A stretch of DNA of 64,000 bases from Clostridiales bacterium (GCA_022778745.1 JALFSR010000060.1:1-64000), one strand, 5' to 3'; counted from the first letter of the stretch, positions 53,166-62,713 are shown. The notes: a model not told the origin generated them from the sequence alone. A program made the numbers and translations.

Positions 53166-54545
53166 CTACAATAACAGATTTGTAAACAGAACAATTACTG
53201 GCAATGCAATAATCGTACGCTCTAAAAATATAATCAAAATCTCCTTAAATCCAAGCGGAACTTTACTCTTTATAATAATTGCTCCTACTTCTGTAAGATA
53301 AATAATCTGTACCAAAGACAAAATACCAATCACAAACTTTGTTTTTATAGACGTAATACCCGTAAGTAAAATCGCTGGAATAAACATATCTACAAATCCA
53401 ACTAATGTTGCTGGAGCTGCCGCAAATGCCTCTTCCAATCCAAGAAGCTGCATCATCCATCCCATTGGATAAGAAATCCATGTGAAAATTGGTGTATACT
53501 GCACTACAATCAAACTAATCGTTCCCCATGTAACTACAATCGGAATCAAATCAAAAAACATACTCGTCAGAACTGCCATACCACCATGCACAACATTGCT
53601 CACACCAAATGTTTCAGAGCGTGTACAACTTTGTTCCAATGCCCATTTCAATGTTGACATTTTCTCTGGAACATCTTCTTTAATTCGTTTTCCTGTTTCT
53701 TCATTATAAGTATCTGGAAGTTTAGAAAGCGGAGGAATTCTTGTCATAATAATCGCAAGCATAATTCCGACCAAACAGATAATCAGATAAAATGTTGGAA
53801 ATACATCGGTCAGTCCAATTGTTTCTGCAACCATCAAGCAAAATGGAATGGATACGATGGAAAAGTTTGTCATAATAACAGCAGCCTCTCTTCCACTATA
53901 AAATCCGCCATTGTACTGCTCTCTTGTCAAAATTACAGCGGCATTGGATGCCCCAAACCATGATGCAATCAAGTCAATTGAAGCTCGTCCTGGCACTTTA
54001 AATAATGGACGCACAACAGGTCTTGCAATGACGCCTAAAAACTCCATAATTCCACAATCTGTCAAGAATGGCATAATAAAGCTCAGTGAAAATACAATTG
54101 CAATCAAAGACCCTGCCAAAGAAATCATACTTGCCCCTGTATCTGCGGAAAGTACCTGTTCTGGTCCTACCTGAAATAAGACCATAACTACAATCACAAC
54201 GCTTAATATTTTTGTGAGTAAATAAATCAAAGAGGTTGAAAACATCTTTTTTAGCATTAGACGTTTTTCTATAAACTGTGGTTTTACAAAAAATTCCAAT
54301 AATGACATCCCCGCTGTTACAATCATAATTGCAAGCAGCATCCAGTTTAACACTGGTTTTAATACAGATTTCACTAAATCCGTTAATTCGGTAATCCCTG
54401 TTGTAAAGGAATTTCCTTCTGGGAATGGAACTAAAAACATTCCAATTCCTAGTGCTGATCCAAGAATAAATTTCAGCATATTTTTTGTATTAATTTTTGA
54501 ATCTCTGTTTTGATACATAGCAGAACTATTTTTCGGCTGTTTCAC
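53166..54545 (-). CDS. YjiH-family membrane protein with nucleoside-recognition (Gate) domains
   Basis: A 459-residue protein with about eleven hydrophobic segments. A Gate-type segment GRASIDLIASWFGASNAAVILTREQYNGGFYSGREAAVIMTNFSIVSIPFCL lies mid-chain (about 188-238). This pattern belongs to YjiH-like uncharacterised transporters, distantly related to nucleoside and spore-maturation proteins. The GTG start (54545) follows GGAGGAAAAT and overlaps the stop of the dehydrogenase gene (GTGA), so translation is coupled. It is the last gene of the aminotransferase-dehydrogenase-transporter operon and may move the pathway's substrate or product. Substrate unknown. Confidence 0.8.
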   Translation of the reverse strand: MKQPKNSSAMYQNRDSKINTKNMLKFILGSALGIGMFLVPFPEGNSFTTGITELTDLVKSVLKPVLNWMLLAIMIVTAGMSLLEFFVKPQFIEKRLMLKKMFSTSLIYLLTKILSVVIVVMVLFQVGPEQVLSADTGASMISLAGSLIAIVFSLSFIMPFLTDCGIMEFLGVIARPVVRPLFKVPGRASIDLIASWFGASNAAVILTREQYNGGFYSGREAAVIMTNFSIVSIPFCLMVAETIGLTDVFPTFYLIICLVGIMLAIIMTRIPPLSKLPDTYNEETGKRIKEDVPEKMSTLKWALEQSCTRSETFGVSNVVHGGMAVLTSMFFDLIPIVVTWGTISLIVVQYTPIFTWISYPMGWMMQLLGLEEAFAAAPATLVGFVDMFIPAILLTGITSIKTKFVIGILSLVQIIYLTEVGAIIIKSKVPLGFKEILIIFLERTIIALPVIVLFTNLLL

Positions 54546-55636
54546 TCATTTTCCTCCTCACTAAGTGTCTCTATTTCTAAAACTCCCTCGTATACCATAT
54601 CTTTTGTCACAATATATGGCAAATGTTCCATATCTGGTCCTTTCACTGTCTCTTCCAGCACAGCTTCCAGCCATTGCCGATCTGTTGTCTGTATTCCCAT
54701 ATCTGCAAGGCAGACAGGCATTCCAAGCTGTTTTAAAAATGCATACAATTCTTGCATTTTCTTCTTCTGCTTGTCAATCGCAAGCTGCACTAACACTCCA
54801 TATGCCACAACATCTCCATGCAAATTTCGTTCCTCAAACTGCGGCAAAATCGCAAGTCCATAAAACAACGAATGAGCAATCGCACAATTATAGCAATCTT
54901 CGACCAGTAAAGACACTAATCCAGTACTTACAATATTGGCAAGTACAACTTGCTGAAGTGCATAGCTCACTGTATTATTTTTGCAGTCTGCCATTGCCTG
55001 CACTCCATGTTCCACAATTGGTGCATAACACATATTGCTGATTTCTCTTCCAAGTGCCGAATTATGATCCAGCTTATCTCCTCTTGCCGCCATATGACAC
55101 TCAAAATGTTTTCCAATCGTATCGCCCATTCCCGCACGCAAATATTTTTCAGGAGCTTTTGCAATAATATCCGTATTAATAAAACTATGTACTGCTGGTC
55201 TTTCATAAAAATAAAAACTGTCAAATGATCCATCTTCCCGATAAACAACAGAAAGTGCTGTTGTCGCTGCACAGGTCGCTGCAATTGTCGGAAGTGTAAT
55301 TACAGGCACCCCCATCTCGTATGCCGTTCCCTTTGCTGTATCCAATGCTTTTCCGCCGCCAATTCCAACGACTACTTCTGCACCGGAATCTCTTCCAATT
55401 TTTGCAAGCTCATGAATACGGGCATACGTACAGTCATTTCCAAACAATGCTTTCGCCACGATTGTAAGATTACTGCCTTTCATCGCATTTTTTAATGCCC
55501 CCATTGCCTGTTTCATTGCCTTTTCTCCGCCGATCAAAAACAGTTTCGTTCCATAATTGGAGCAAACTAAAGGAAACGTTTCATAAGCATTCGGACCAAT
55601 TGTATAATTTGCAAACATCACTGAATAATCTAACAT
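54542..55636 (-). CDS. Iron-containing alcohol dehydrogenase (GldA/glycerol dehydrogenase-like)
   Basis: A 364-residue NAD(P)-dependent group III dehydrogenase. The nucleotide loop is VVVGIGGGKALDTAKG (about 90-105). The three metal ligands of the GldA type are visible: Asp in AGMGDTIGKHFE, His in NCAIAHSLFYGL and His in RNLHGDVVAYGV. Length is typical. It overlaps the aminotransferase gene by 7 nt at its start and the transporter by 4 nt at its end. The context suggests it reduces a 2-oxo acid or aldehyde formed by the aminotransferase rather than glycerol; this is inference. Confidence 0.88.
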   Translation of the reverse strand: MLDYSVMFANYTIGPNAYETFPLVCSNYGTKLFLIGGEKAMKQAMGALKNAMKGSNLTIVAKALFGNDCTYARIHELAKIGRDSGAEVVVGIGGGKALDTAKGTAYEMGVPVITLPTIAATCAATTALSVVYREDGSFDSFYFYERPAVHSFINTDIIAKAPEKYLRAGMGDTIGKHFECHMAARGDKLDHNSALGREISNMCYAPIVEHGVQAMADCKNNTVSYALQQVVLANIVSTGLVSLLVEDCYNCAIAHSLFYGLAILPQFEERNLHGDVVAYGVLVQLAIDKQKKKMQELYAFLKQLGMPVCLADMGIQTTDRQWLEAVLEETVKGPDMEHLPYIVTKDMVYEGVLEIETLSEEENE

Positions 55637-56805
55637 AATTCCCCCAATTTTGCCAAACGTCTTAATGCCTCATCCAATGTCTTTTTTTCGCGGGCAAAAT
55701 GCAGACGGATCAGATGATTGACTGGCTCACGGAAAAAGCTTGAGCCTGGTACTGCTGCGACACCAATATTTTCCACCATCCACTCACAAAACTGTAAATC
55801 CGTCCATCCATGAAACTGCTCTTTTTCCAAGAATTCTGAAATATCAATCAATACAAAATAAGTGCCTTGCGGTACGGTATGTTTTAAGCCAATGCGATCC
55901 AAACCATCTAAAAAATACTGTCTTTTTTCACTGTAAATCTGTTTCAGTCCTTCATAGTATTTCGGTCCAAAGTTTAACCCAACAGTTGCCGCCTCCTGCA
56001 ATGGAGCTGCTGCACCTACCGTCAAAAAATCATGCACTTTTTTTGCATTTTCAATCACTTCTTCTGGTCCAATTAAATAGCCAAGACGCCATCCTGTAAT
56101 GGAATATGTTTTGGAAAGAGAATTACATGTAATGGTACGCTCATACATATTTGGAAGAGACGCCATATAAGTATGTTCATATGGATCAAAAATAATATGC
56201 TCATATACTTCATCTGTAATGACAAATGCATCGTATTTTTCTGCAAGCTGTCCAATAAATAACAATTCTTCTCTTGTAAATACTTTTCCACATGGATTAG
56301 ATGGATTACAAATAATAATCGCTTTTACCCCCTGTTTAAATGCATCTTCCAACACTTGTCTGTCAAATTCAAACGTCGGAGGCACAAGTGGAACATAAAT
56401 TGGGTCTGCTCCAGACAAAATCGCATCTGCTCCATAATTTTCATAAAATGGAGAAAACACAATTACTTTATCTCCTGGATTACAAACTGTCATCATCGCA
56501 CTCATCATTGCTTCTGTTCCACCACAAGTCACAACTATTTCCGTTTCTGGATCAACTTTTCTTCCAAACGATTTGGATGCTTTTCTTGCTAACGCTTCTC
56601 GAAAATTTTCTGCACCAAACGTAATTGAATATTGATGTGGACCTTCCTTTGCTGCTTTTGCAAGTGCATCTGTAATTTCCTTTGGCGGATCAAAATCTGG
56701 AAATCCTTGTGATAAATTAATAGAATCATGCGCATCACTGATTCTTGTCATTCTTCGTATTACTGAGTCAGTAAATGTACCAACTCGATCGCTTAACTTT
56801 GGCAT
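55630..56805 (-). CDS. PLP-dependent class I aminotransferase
   Basis: A 391-residue fold-type I aminotransferase, of the aspartate/kynurenine-aminotransferase-like group. INLSQGFPDFDPPKEI, CNPSNPCGKVFTREEL, ITDEVYEHIIFD, and NSLSKTYSITGWRLGYLIGP with the PLP lysine are present, and NHLIRLHFA provides the carboxylate-binding Arg. It is the first gene of a tightly coupled three-gene operon. Substrates could be aromatic amino acids, methionine or glutamine. A ~187-bp repetitive element lies just upstream, and no clear promoter was found within it. Confidence 0.92.
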   Translation of the reverse strand: MPKLSDRVGTFTDSVIRRMTRISDAHDSINLSQGFPDFDPPKEITDALAKAAKEGPHQYSITFGAENFREALARKASKSFGRKVDPETEIVVTCGGTEAMMSAMMTVCNPGDKVIVFSPFYENYGADAILSGADPIYVPLVPPTFEFDRQVLEDAFKQGVKAIIICNPSNPCGKVFTREELLFIGQLAEKYDAFVITDEVYEHIIFDPYEHTYMASLPNMYERTITCNSLSKTYSITGWRLGYLIGPEEVIENAKKVHDFLTVGAAAPLQEAATVGLNFGPKYYEGLKQIYSEKRQYFLDGLDRIGLKHTVPQGTYFVLIDISEFLEKEQFHGWTDLQFCEWMVENIGVAAVPGSSFFREPVNHLIRLHFAREKKTLDEALRRLAKLGELC

Positions 56806-56852
56806 ACTTCGTTATCCTCCTCAATTAATTTTTATGCATAATATACATTTAT

Positions 56853-57039
56853 ATGATACCAGAGTCAAAAGGTCATGCTTTTTCATGCAAGCATGAAAAA
56901 GCATGATTTTGGAACCCGCAAAACATGAGAAAGTAGCCCGATTAGGGTGAATTTCGAATGTTTCTAGTATTGCGAGAGCACATAGTGCGGAGCAATCCGT
57001 AGGTATCATGGGATCAAACTATCTTTTGACCCCAACATC
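56853..57039 (-). repeat. ~187-bp dispersed intergenic element, longest copy
   Basis: It contains a near-perfect palindrome TCATGCTTTTTCATGC (56873-56888) mirrored at 56891-56906 with a 2-nt spacer. CTTTTGAC and GGTATCAT words occur near both ends. Its right end recurs at 52656-52692 and its middle at 39544-39592, so the other two are partial copies. It carries no plausible gene; a spurious 62-codon frame spans it. Confidence 0.7.
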
Positions 57040-57129
57040 TTTATATTGTAATACACAGCAAATAGTACGTATCACCATCATACTACGCATATAAAACGGA
57101 CATTTCTATGAAACTATTAATTTTTTCTC

Positions 57130-57178
57130 TTGCTTCTTACCGTTTTCTTGTTTATAATAAGGGATACCGTTACGGTAT
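57130..57178 (+). promoter_or_regulatory. Promoter and operator of the MerR-family gene
   Basis: TTGCTT (57130-57135), 17 bp, TATAAT (57153-57158), followed by the perfect palindrome ATACCGTTACGGTAT (57164-57178) over the transcription start. This placement suits autorepression by the MerR-type product. Confidence 0.65.
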
Positions 57179-57201
57179 AGTCAAGGGAGGAATGTATATT
57201 T

Positions 57202-58029
57202 ATGCAAAAATTTTCCACACCAACATTTACAACAGGACAGTTTGCTAAACTATGCGGAACAAACAAACGTACCCTTATTTTTTATGATGAAATAGGTCTA
57301 TTTCGTCCTGAAAAAATTGATGAGCAAGGATATCGTTATTATTCAGAACAGCAATGCGATATTTTTTCAGTCATCACTGCATTAAAAGAATTAGGAATGC
57401 CCCTAAAATCAATCAAACAATTTTTGGATACCCGAGATTCTAACCAGCTGCTTCAATTATTAGAAAAAAAACAATTGGAAGTTGAAAAAGAAATGAATCG
57501 TCTCAAACGCATACAGCAACTTATTCAAACACGAATTGGACTGCTTCATGAAGCAAAGAAAGTCCATTTTGATCGCTTGACAGTTGAGACAATGCCAGAA
57601 GAATATATGATTCTCAGTGCTCCTATTCACAGCAATGACCATGAAAAAATTATTCATACAATCTATCATCATCTTTCCAACTGTATTCAACATGGATGGA
57701 ATGAAGGGTATCCATACGGAGCAATGCTTGAAACTGCACTTGTACTGAATGGAAATTATGAGCAATATGCCTATTTTTTCACGAAAATTCATCAGCCGCC
57801 AAACTCTGATGAAATGCTCCTCCATACAAAACAGGCAGGCACTTATTTAACTGCCTATCTAAAAGGAGACTATTATCAGGCGGACACGATATTAGAATTA
57901 TTTCGAACATTCATTCAAACACATCCTATTCGTGTTGGATCTTATTTTTATAAAGAAGGAATTATTGATGAAGTTGCAGAAACTTGCAAAGATTCCTTCG
58001 TAACAAAAATTTCAGTGCAACTATTATAA
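57202..58029 (+). CDS. MerR family regulator with effector-binding (GyrI-like) domain, BmrR type
   Basis: A 275-residue regulator. The N-terminal MerR helix-turn-helix is [44 protein letters not shown] dimerising coiled coil follows (about 88-120), then a C-terminal GyrI-like domain (about 125-275) with [24 protein letters not shown] and [13 protein letters not shown]. Such proteins bind amphipathic drugs or metabolites and activate efflux genes. No pump gene is next to it; the first downstream gene is the alarmone synthetase. A palindrome over its own promoter suggests autoregulation. Confidence 0.88.
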   Translation: MQKFSTPTFTTGQFAKLCGTNKRTLIFYDEIGLFRPEKIDEQGYRYYSEQQCDIFSVITALKELGMPLKSIKQFLDTRDSNQLLQLLEKKQLEVEKEMNRLKRIQQLIQTRIGLLHEAKKVHFDRLTVETMPEEYMILSAPIHSNDHEKIIHTIYHHLSNCIQHGWNEGYPYGAMLETALVLNGNYEQYAYFFTKIHQPPNSDEMLLHTKQAGTYLTAYLKGDYYQADTILELFRTFIQTHPIRVGSYFYKEGIIDEVAETCKDSFVTKISVQLL

Positions 58030-58150
58030 TGCCGCACACTAATATTTTTTTATTTTTTATAAATTTTCGACAATTTACCCTGTACTATTTCTGAAAATAT
58101 GATAAAATATTCAAAGAATACAAAGTCAATACATAAGAAAGGAGATTATA

Positions 58151-58888
58151 ATGGACACGAAGATTGATAAATTGAATACAGAACTATCACCGAATCATCC
58201 TAAGTCATTCTCATCGGATGCTGCTTCTTTTTGGAGTTTAGTGGAATCACGAGAATTTCAGGAAATTATGATGTTGTATCGCTGTGCGATTCGCGAAGTC
58301 CAGACAAAATTTGAAGTACTTGATGATGAACTTTCTCATCGTCGCAACCGCAAACCGATTGAATATATTATTTCTCGTATTAAACGTCCAGAAAGTATTG
58401 TAGAAAAGCTCTATCGAAAGGGATATCCTCTTACGATTGATTCGATCAGACAACACTTGAATGATGTAGCAGGAATTCGTATTGTATGCTCTTTTATCGA
58501 CGATATTTATGATATTGCGAGAATGTTAGTTAAGCAGGATGATATTACTTTAATAGAAGTGAAAGATTATATTCGTAATCCGAAGCTAAATGGCTACCGT
58601 AGTCATCATATGATTATTGAGATTCCAATTTTTCTTTCTGACCGAAAAGAAATGATGCGTGTAGAAGTGCAGCTTCGTACGATTGCGATGGATTTTTGGT
58701 CTAGCTTGGAACATCAGCTCAAATACAAACGAGACATTCCTCATGCTGATGATATTGTAAGTGAACTGAAAGACTGCGCAGATGTCATCGCTCATACCGA
58801 TGCTCGGATGCAGGAAATTAAAAATCGTATCTATGTCAATGACACTCGAATTCAAGATCTTTGGAATCTACAAGAAGAAACAATCTAA
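58151..58888 (+). CDS. relQ: Small alarmone synthetase (RelQ/YjbM-like GTP pyrophosphokinase)
   Basis: A 245-residue protein with only the (p)ppGpp synthetase domain. KPIEYIISRIKRPESIVEKLYRKG, LNDVAGIRIVCSFIDDIY, DYIRNPKLNGYRSHH and VEVQLRTIAMDFWSSLEHQLKYKR are the synthetase motifs. There is no HD hydrolase or TGS domain. It makes (p)ppGpp or pGpp from GTP/GDP/GMP and ATP in response to stress. An NhaC-type antiporter gene follows by 45 nt with a short ATCCCT/AGGGAT hairpin between, so linkage is uncertain. Confidence 0.92.
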   Translation: MDTKIDKLNTELSPNHPKSFSSDAASFWSLVESREFQEIMMLYRCAIREVQTKFEVLDDELSHRRNRKPIEYIISRIKRPESIVEKLYRKGYPLTIDSIRQHLNDVAGIRIVCSFIDDIYDIARMLVKQDDITLIEVKDYIRNPKLNGYRSHHMIIEIPIFLSDRKEMMRVEVQLRTIAMDFWSSLEHQLKYKRDIPHADDIVSELKDCADVIAHTDARMQEIKNRIYVNDTRIQDLWNLQEETI

Positions 58889-58933
58889 AACACATCCCTG
58901 TCTAGGGATTTTATAAAGAAAGGATTTATTATT

Positions 58934-60421
58934 ATGTCAGCAACAATTTGGTCATTGCTTCCTCCGATTATTGCCATTATATTAGCATTAATTACAAAGG
59001 AAGTATATAGCTCTTTATTACTTGGTATTTTAGCAGGAGCATTTTTATTTGTCGGTCTGCATCCAATCATTGCAATAGAAACTACTTTTGAAATTATGTC
59101 CACAAAAATCGGAGATAATGCCTATATTTTAATCTTTTTAGTATTACTTGGAATTTTAGTTGCATTGATTACAAAATCAGGTGCATCTCGTTCTTACGGC
59201 AATTGGGCAACAAAGACAATTAAGTCACAAAGAGGTGCTCTTTTATCAACGACTTGTCTTGGTGCATTAATTTTTGTCGATGATTATTTTAACTGTTTGA
59301 CCGTCGGAACAGTAATGCGTCCAGTAACGGACAAGTACAATGTTACCCGTGCAAAATTAGCTTATATTATCGACGCAACTGCTGCTCCTGTCTGCATTAT
59401 CGCACCGATTTCAAGCTGGGCAGCGGCCGTAACTTCCTCTCTTCCACAGAACAGCGGAATTGATGGATTTAACCTCTTTTTACAGACGATTCCGTTTAAC
59501 CTCTACGCATTATTAACAATTATTTTCATGCTGTTTATTATCTTTTTAGGAATTGATTTTTCTAAAATGAAAGCTTATGAAACAACTTGTGAAAATGCTT
59601 CTGACAATAATGCAGCTTCCGATCTGCCTGTCATTGGAAAAGGTCTTGTTATCGACTTAATTTTACCGATCGCCGTTTTAATTTTATCTTGTATTTTAGC
59701 GATGCTTTATACAGGAGGATTATTAGAAGGCGTTGGAATCGTAGAAGCCTTTGCAAACTGTTCCTCTGCTAAAAGTCTTGTTCTTGGTTCATTCTTCACA
59801 TTAATTTTTACATTTTTGTTGTACATACCAAGAAAAGTACTTGCTTTTTCCGATTTCTGCGATAGCTTTGTTCAAGGATTTAAGGCAATGACACCTGCGA
59901 TTATGATTCTTTGCCTTGCATGGACACTTTCTGGAATTTGTAGTGCAGACTATTTGAATATCGGCGGATTTGTAAGCTCTATCATCAGTGTAGACTCCGC
60001 GATCGGTATGTTCCTTCCAGCATTATTCTTCTTAATTTCACTTGGACTTGCTTTTGCAACAGGAACTTCCTGGGGTACATTTGGTATTTTAATTCCAATC
60101 GCAGTTGCAATCTTTGGTGCAGGAAATTCTATGCTGATCGTTACGGTTGCAGCCACTCTTTCTGGTGCAGTATGCGGTGACCATATTTCTCCGATCTCCG
60201 ATACAACAATTCTTGCCTCCGCCGGCGCGCAATGTAAGCATATTGATCATGTATCCACACAGATTCCTTATGCATTACTCGTAGCAGCTTGCTGCTTTAT
60301 TGGATTCCTCGTAGCAGGTATCTGCCATAATGGGTGGATTGGTCTTTGTGTTGGACTTATTGTAGAAATTATTATTATGACTGTTCTTTATTCTACTATA
60401 AAAGCGAAAGATCAACAATAA
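58934..60421 (+). CDS. NhaC family Na+/H+ antiporter-like transporter
   Basis: A 495-residue membrane protein with about twelve helices. FVDDYFNCLTVGTVMRPVTDKYNVTRAKLAYIIDATAAPVCIIAPISSWAA and GTSWGTFGILIPIAVAIF and GDHISPISDTTILASAGAQCKHIDHVSTQIPY are NhaC-family signatures. The ion pair or organic substrate (some relatives exchange malate/lactate or amines) cannot be fixed from sequence. A ribosome site AAAGAAAGGA precedes the ATG. A strong terminator follows. Confidence 0.92.
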   Translation: MSATIWSLLPPIIAIILALITKEVYSSLLLGILAGAFLFVGLHPIIAIETTFEIMSTKIGDNAYILIFLVLLGILVALITKSGASRSYGNWATKTIKSQRGALLSTTCLGALIFVDDYFNCLTVGTVMRPVTDKYNVTRAKLAYIIDATAAPVCIIAPISSWAAAVTSSLPQNSGIDGFNLFLQTIPFNLYALLTIIFMLFIIFLGIDFSKMKAYETTCENASDNNAASDLPVIGKGLVIDLILPIAVLILSCILAMLYTGGLLEGVGIVEAFANCSSAKSLVLGSFFTLIFTFLLYIPRKVLAFSDFCDSFVQGFKAMTPAIMILCLAWTLSGICSADYLNIGGFVSSIISVDSAIGMFLPALFFLISLGLAFATGTSWGTFGILIPIAVAIFGAGNSMLIVTVAATLSGAVCGDHISPISDTTILASAGAQCKHIDHVSTQIPYALLVAACCFIGFLVAGICHNGWIGLCVGLIVEIIIMTVLYSTIKAKDQQ

Positions 60422-60479
60422 AAGACTCATTACTAAATTAAACACATAGAAGTGGATTTCGAATATCCACTTTACTAAA

Positions 60480-60526
60480 GAAAGAGAAATCCTTTCAATT
60501 TGTATATGGATTTCTCTTTCTTTTTA
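60480..60526 (+). terminator. Rho-independent terminator of the nhaC-like gene
   Basis: GAAAGAGAAATCC (60480-60492) and GGATTTCTCTTTC (60508-60520) pair perfectly, followed by TTTTTATAC. A second palindrome, AAGTGGAT with ATATCCACTT, lies just upstream (60452-60473). Confidence 0.93.
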
Positions 60527-60534
60527 TACTTCTT

Positions 60535-60738
60535 TTATCCTTCTTCTCCCTTATTTAACATTTTTTTTCGTTTTGCCATCATTCCTCCGATTTTTCCGGA
60601 CTCTTTTGCGGACAAGCTTCTCCATCCTGACTGCATAACTTTATCAAATACACCGATTTCTTCTGCAATTTCAAGTTTGAGTTGTTCTTCTGGAGTCAAA
60701 TTATTCAAATCAATCTTTTTTTCTTTTTTCTTTCCCAT
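60535..60738 (-). CDS. Small acid-soluble spore protein-like (alpha/beta SASP-related)
   Basis: A 67-residue basic protein, MGKKKEKKIDLNNLTPEEQLKLE at its start and SLSAKESGKIGGMMAKRKK near its end. LEIAEEIGVFDKVMQSGWRSLSAKESGKIGG aligns with the clostridial alpha/beta-type SASP pattern; EIA is at the place of the germination-protease cleavage site and (N/S)GKIGG at that of the conserved Gly-Gly block. SASPs coat spore DNA. GGAGG precedes the ATG. I could not find a clear SigG promoter. Confidence 0.78.
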   Translation of the reverse strand: MGKKKEKKIDLNNLTPEEQLKLEIAEEIGVFDKVMQSGWRSLSAKESGKIGGMMAKRKKMLNKGEEG

Positions 60739-60845
60739 ACATACTAACCTCCATTCCTGCTATTTGTTTCTATTTCTTTTCCGCCATCTATCCATTCTGT
60801 CACTTTCATCTTCTTTTATTAGTATTTCTAATTTGCCCCAAAAAA

Positions 60846-60889
60846 TACAAAAACCGCTGCAAAACTTTCTTTCTTGTTTTTGCAGCGGT
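60846..60889 (-). terminator. Rho-independent terminator of hisS-aspS
   Basis: ACCGCTGCAAAA (60853-60864) and TTTTGCAGCGGT (60878-60889) pair perfectly. The minus strand continues GGTTTTTGTATTTTTT. It starts 7 bp after the aspS stop. Confidence 0.93.
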
Positions 60890-60895
60890 ATCGTT

Positions 60896-62677
60896 TTACT
60901 CAATAATTGCAATTTCCAGTTCTTTTAACTGTTTCTCATCAACGACATCTGGTGCATTTGTCATTAAGCAGGAAGCGTCTTTTACTTTCGGGAATGCAAT
61001 TACATCACGAATGCTTTCCTGTTCTAACATAAGCATCATTAAACGGTCGAAGCCATAAGCAAGTCCAGCGTGCGGCGGAACACCATATTTGAATGCATTC
61101 AATAAAAATCCAAATCGTTCATACGCCTGTTCTTTTGTAAATCCAAGTACTTCAAACATCTTTTCTTGAATATCATCCTGGAAAATACGAACGCTTCCTC
61201 CGCCTAATTCTACACCATTTAATGTAATATCATACGCTTTTGCACGTACCTTGCCTGGATCAGTATCCAATAATGGAATATCCTCTTCCATCGGCATTGT
61301 AAATGGATGGTGCATTGCTACGAAACGTCCTTGTTCTTCAGAATATTCTAACAATGGGAAGTCTACAATCCAAAGGAACTTAAATTCATCGGAATGAATC
61401 AATCCAAGATTTTTTGCAATCTCTACACGAAGGGCACCTAATACAGTCCATACAACGGATGTCTTATCTGCAGCAAACAGTAATAAGTCTCCTGGCTCGC
61501 CTTCCATTCTCTCTACAATTGCATCCAGTTCTTCCTGCTTCATAAATTTAGCAAACGAAGACTTGTAGCTTCCATCTTCATTAATACAAAGATACGCAAG
61601 ACCTTTTGCACCATATGTCTTTGCAAATTCAACTAATGCATCAATTTTCTTTCTTGGCATCTTGCCTTGACCTTTGGCATTAATACCGCGAACACTTCCT
61701 CCATTTGCAAGTGCACCAGTAAATACACCAAAACCACAGTCTTGTACAAGATCAGAAATATTTTTTAATTCAAATCCAAAACGAGTATCTGGTTTATCGG
61801 AACCAAAACGATCCATCGCTTCCTGCCATGTCATACGAGGAATTGGAAGAGGCACATCGACACCAAGCACTTCTTTAAATACTCTCGCTAACAAACGTTC
61901 ATTCACATCCATAACATCATCCATATCCACAAAGGATAATTCCATATCAATCTGTGTAAATTCTGGCTGACGATCTGCTCTCAAATCTTCATCACGGAAA
62001 CATTTTGCAATCTGGAAATAACGATCATAACCAGAACACATTAATAACTGCTTAAATAACTGTGGAGACTGAGGAAGTCCATAGAAGCTTCCTGGATGAA
62101 TACGGCTTGGTACAAGATAGTCTCTCGCACCTTCTGGTGTACTCTTTCCTAAAATTGGTGTTTCGATTTCTAAAAATCCCTCTTCTGTCAGGAAATTACG
62201 AATTACCATCGCTGTTTTACTTCTTAACATTATATTGCGCTGCAATTCTGGTCTTCTCAAATCAAGATAACGATATTTCAGACGAATCTCGTCCTTTGTA
62301 TTAATTCCATCTTCTACTGGGAATGGTGGTGTCTGTGCTTCTGATAAAATACGAAGCTCCGTTACTTTTATTTCAATTGTTCCTGTCTTAAGATTTTTAT
62401 TTACTGCACCAGAACGTGCAATAACTTCACCTGTTGCAGCTACTACGAATTCACTTCTTAATGTAGCTGCTTTTTCAAATCCTTCTTCTCCGACCTCACT
62501 GCCGTCAAATACAAGCTGCAATAAACCAGAACGGTCTCTTAAGTCAATAAAAATTAAATTTCCTAAATTTCTTCTTTTTTGTACCCAACCCATAACTGTC
62601 ACAGTTTGACCAATCATCTGTTCTGTTACTTCTGTACATCTATGAGTTCGTTTCATGCCTTTCATTGATTCAGCCAT
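60896..62677 (-). CDS. aspS: Aspartyl-tRNA synthetase
   Basis: A 593-residue bacterial-type class II synthetase. The N-terminal OB anticodon-binding domain has GQTVTVMGWVQKRRNLGNLIFIDLRDRSG. Motif 2 is FRDEDLRADRQPEFTQID, an inserted GAD domain lies between motifs 2 and 3, and motif 3 is GLAYGFDRLMMLM. The start at 62677 follows TTGGAGGATGTT; a TTG at 62689 overlaps that site. It follows hisS by 36 nt, forming the common hisS-aspS operon. Confidence 0.98.
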   Translation of the reverse strand: MAESMKGMKRTHRCTEVTEQMIGQTVTVMGWVQKRRNLGNLIFIDLRDRSGLLQLVFDGSEVGEEGFEKAATLRSEFVVAATGEVIARSGAVNKNLKTGTIEIKVTELRILSEAQTPPFPVEDGINTKDEIRLKYRYLDLRRPELQRNIMLRSKTAMVIRNFLTEEGFLEIETPILGKSTPEGARDYLVPSRIHPGSFYGLPQSPQLFKQLLMCSGYDRYFQIAKCFRDEDLRADRQPEFTQIDMELSFVDMDDVMDVNERLLARVFKEVLGVDVPLPIPRMTWQEAMDRFGSDKPDTRFGFELKNISDLVQDCGFGVFTGALANGGSVRGINAKGQGKMPRKKIDALVEFAKTYGAKGLAYLCINEDGSYKSSFAKFMKQEELDAIVERMEGEPGDLLLFAADKTSVVWTVLGALRVEIAKNLGLIHSDEFKFLWIVDFPLLEYSEEQGRFVAMHHPFTMPMEEDIPLLDTDPGKVRAKAYDITLNGVELGGGSVRIFQDDIQEKMFEVLGFTKEQAYERFGFLLNAFKYGVPPHAGLAYGFDRLMMLMLEQESIRDVIAFPKVKDASCLMTNAPDVVDEKQLKELEIAIIE

Positions 62678-62713
62678 AACATCCTCCAAATTATTTTAAT
62701 ATATCACAAAATT

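Noticed and set aside
56821-57009. 62-codon open frame on the minus strand across the repetitive element
   Set aside because: It has no ribosome site or protein-like composition and runs through an intergenic repeat that also gives spurious peptides at 39544-39592.
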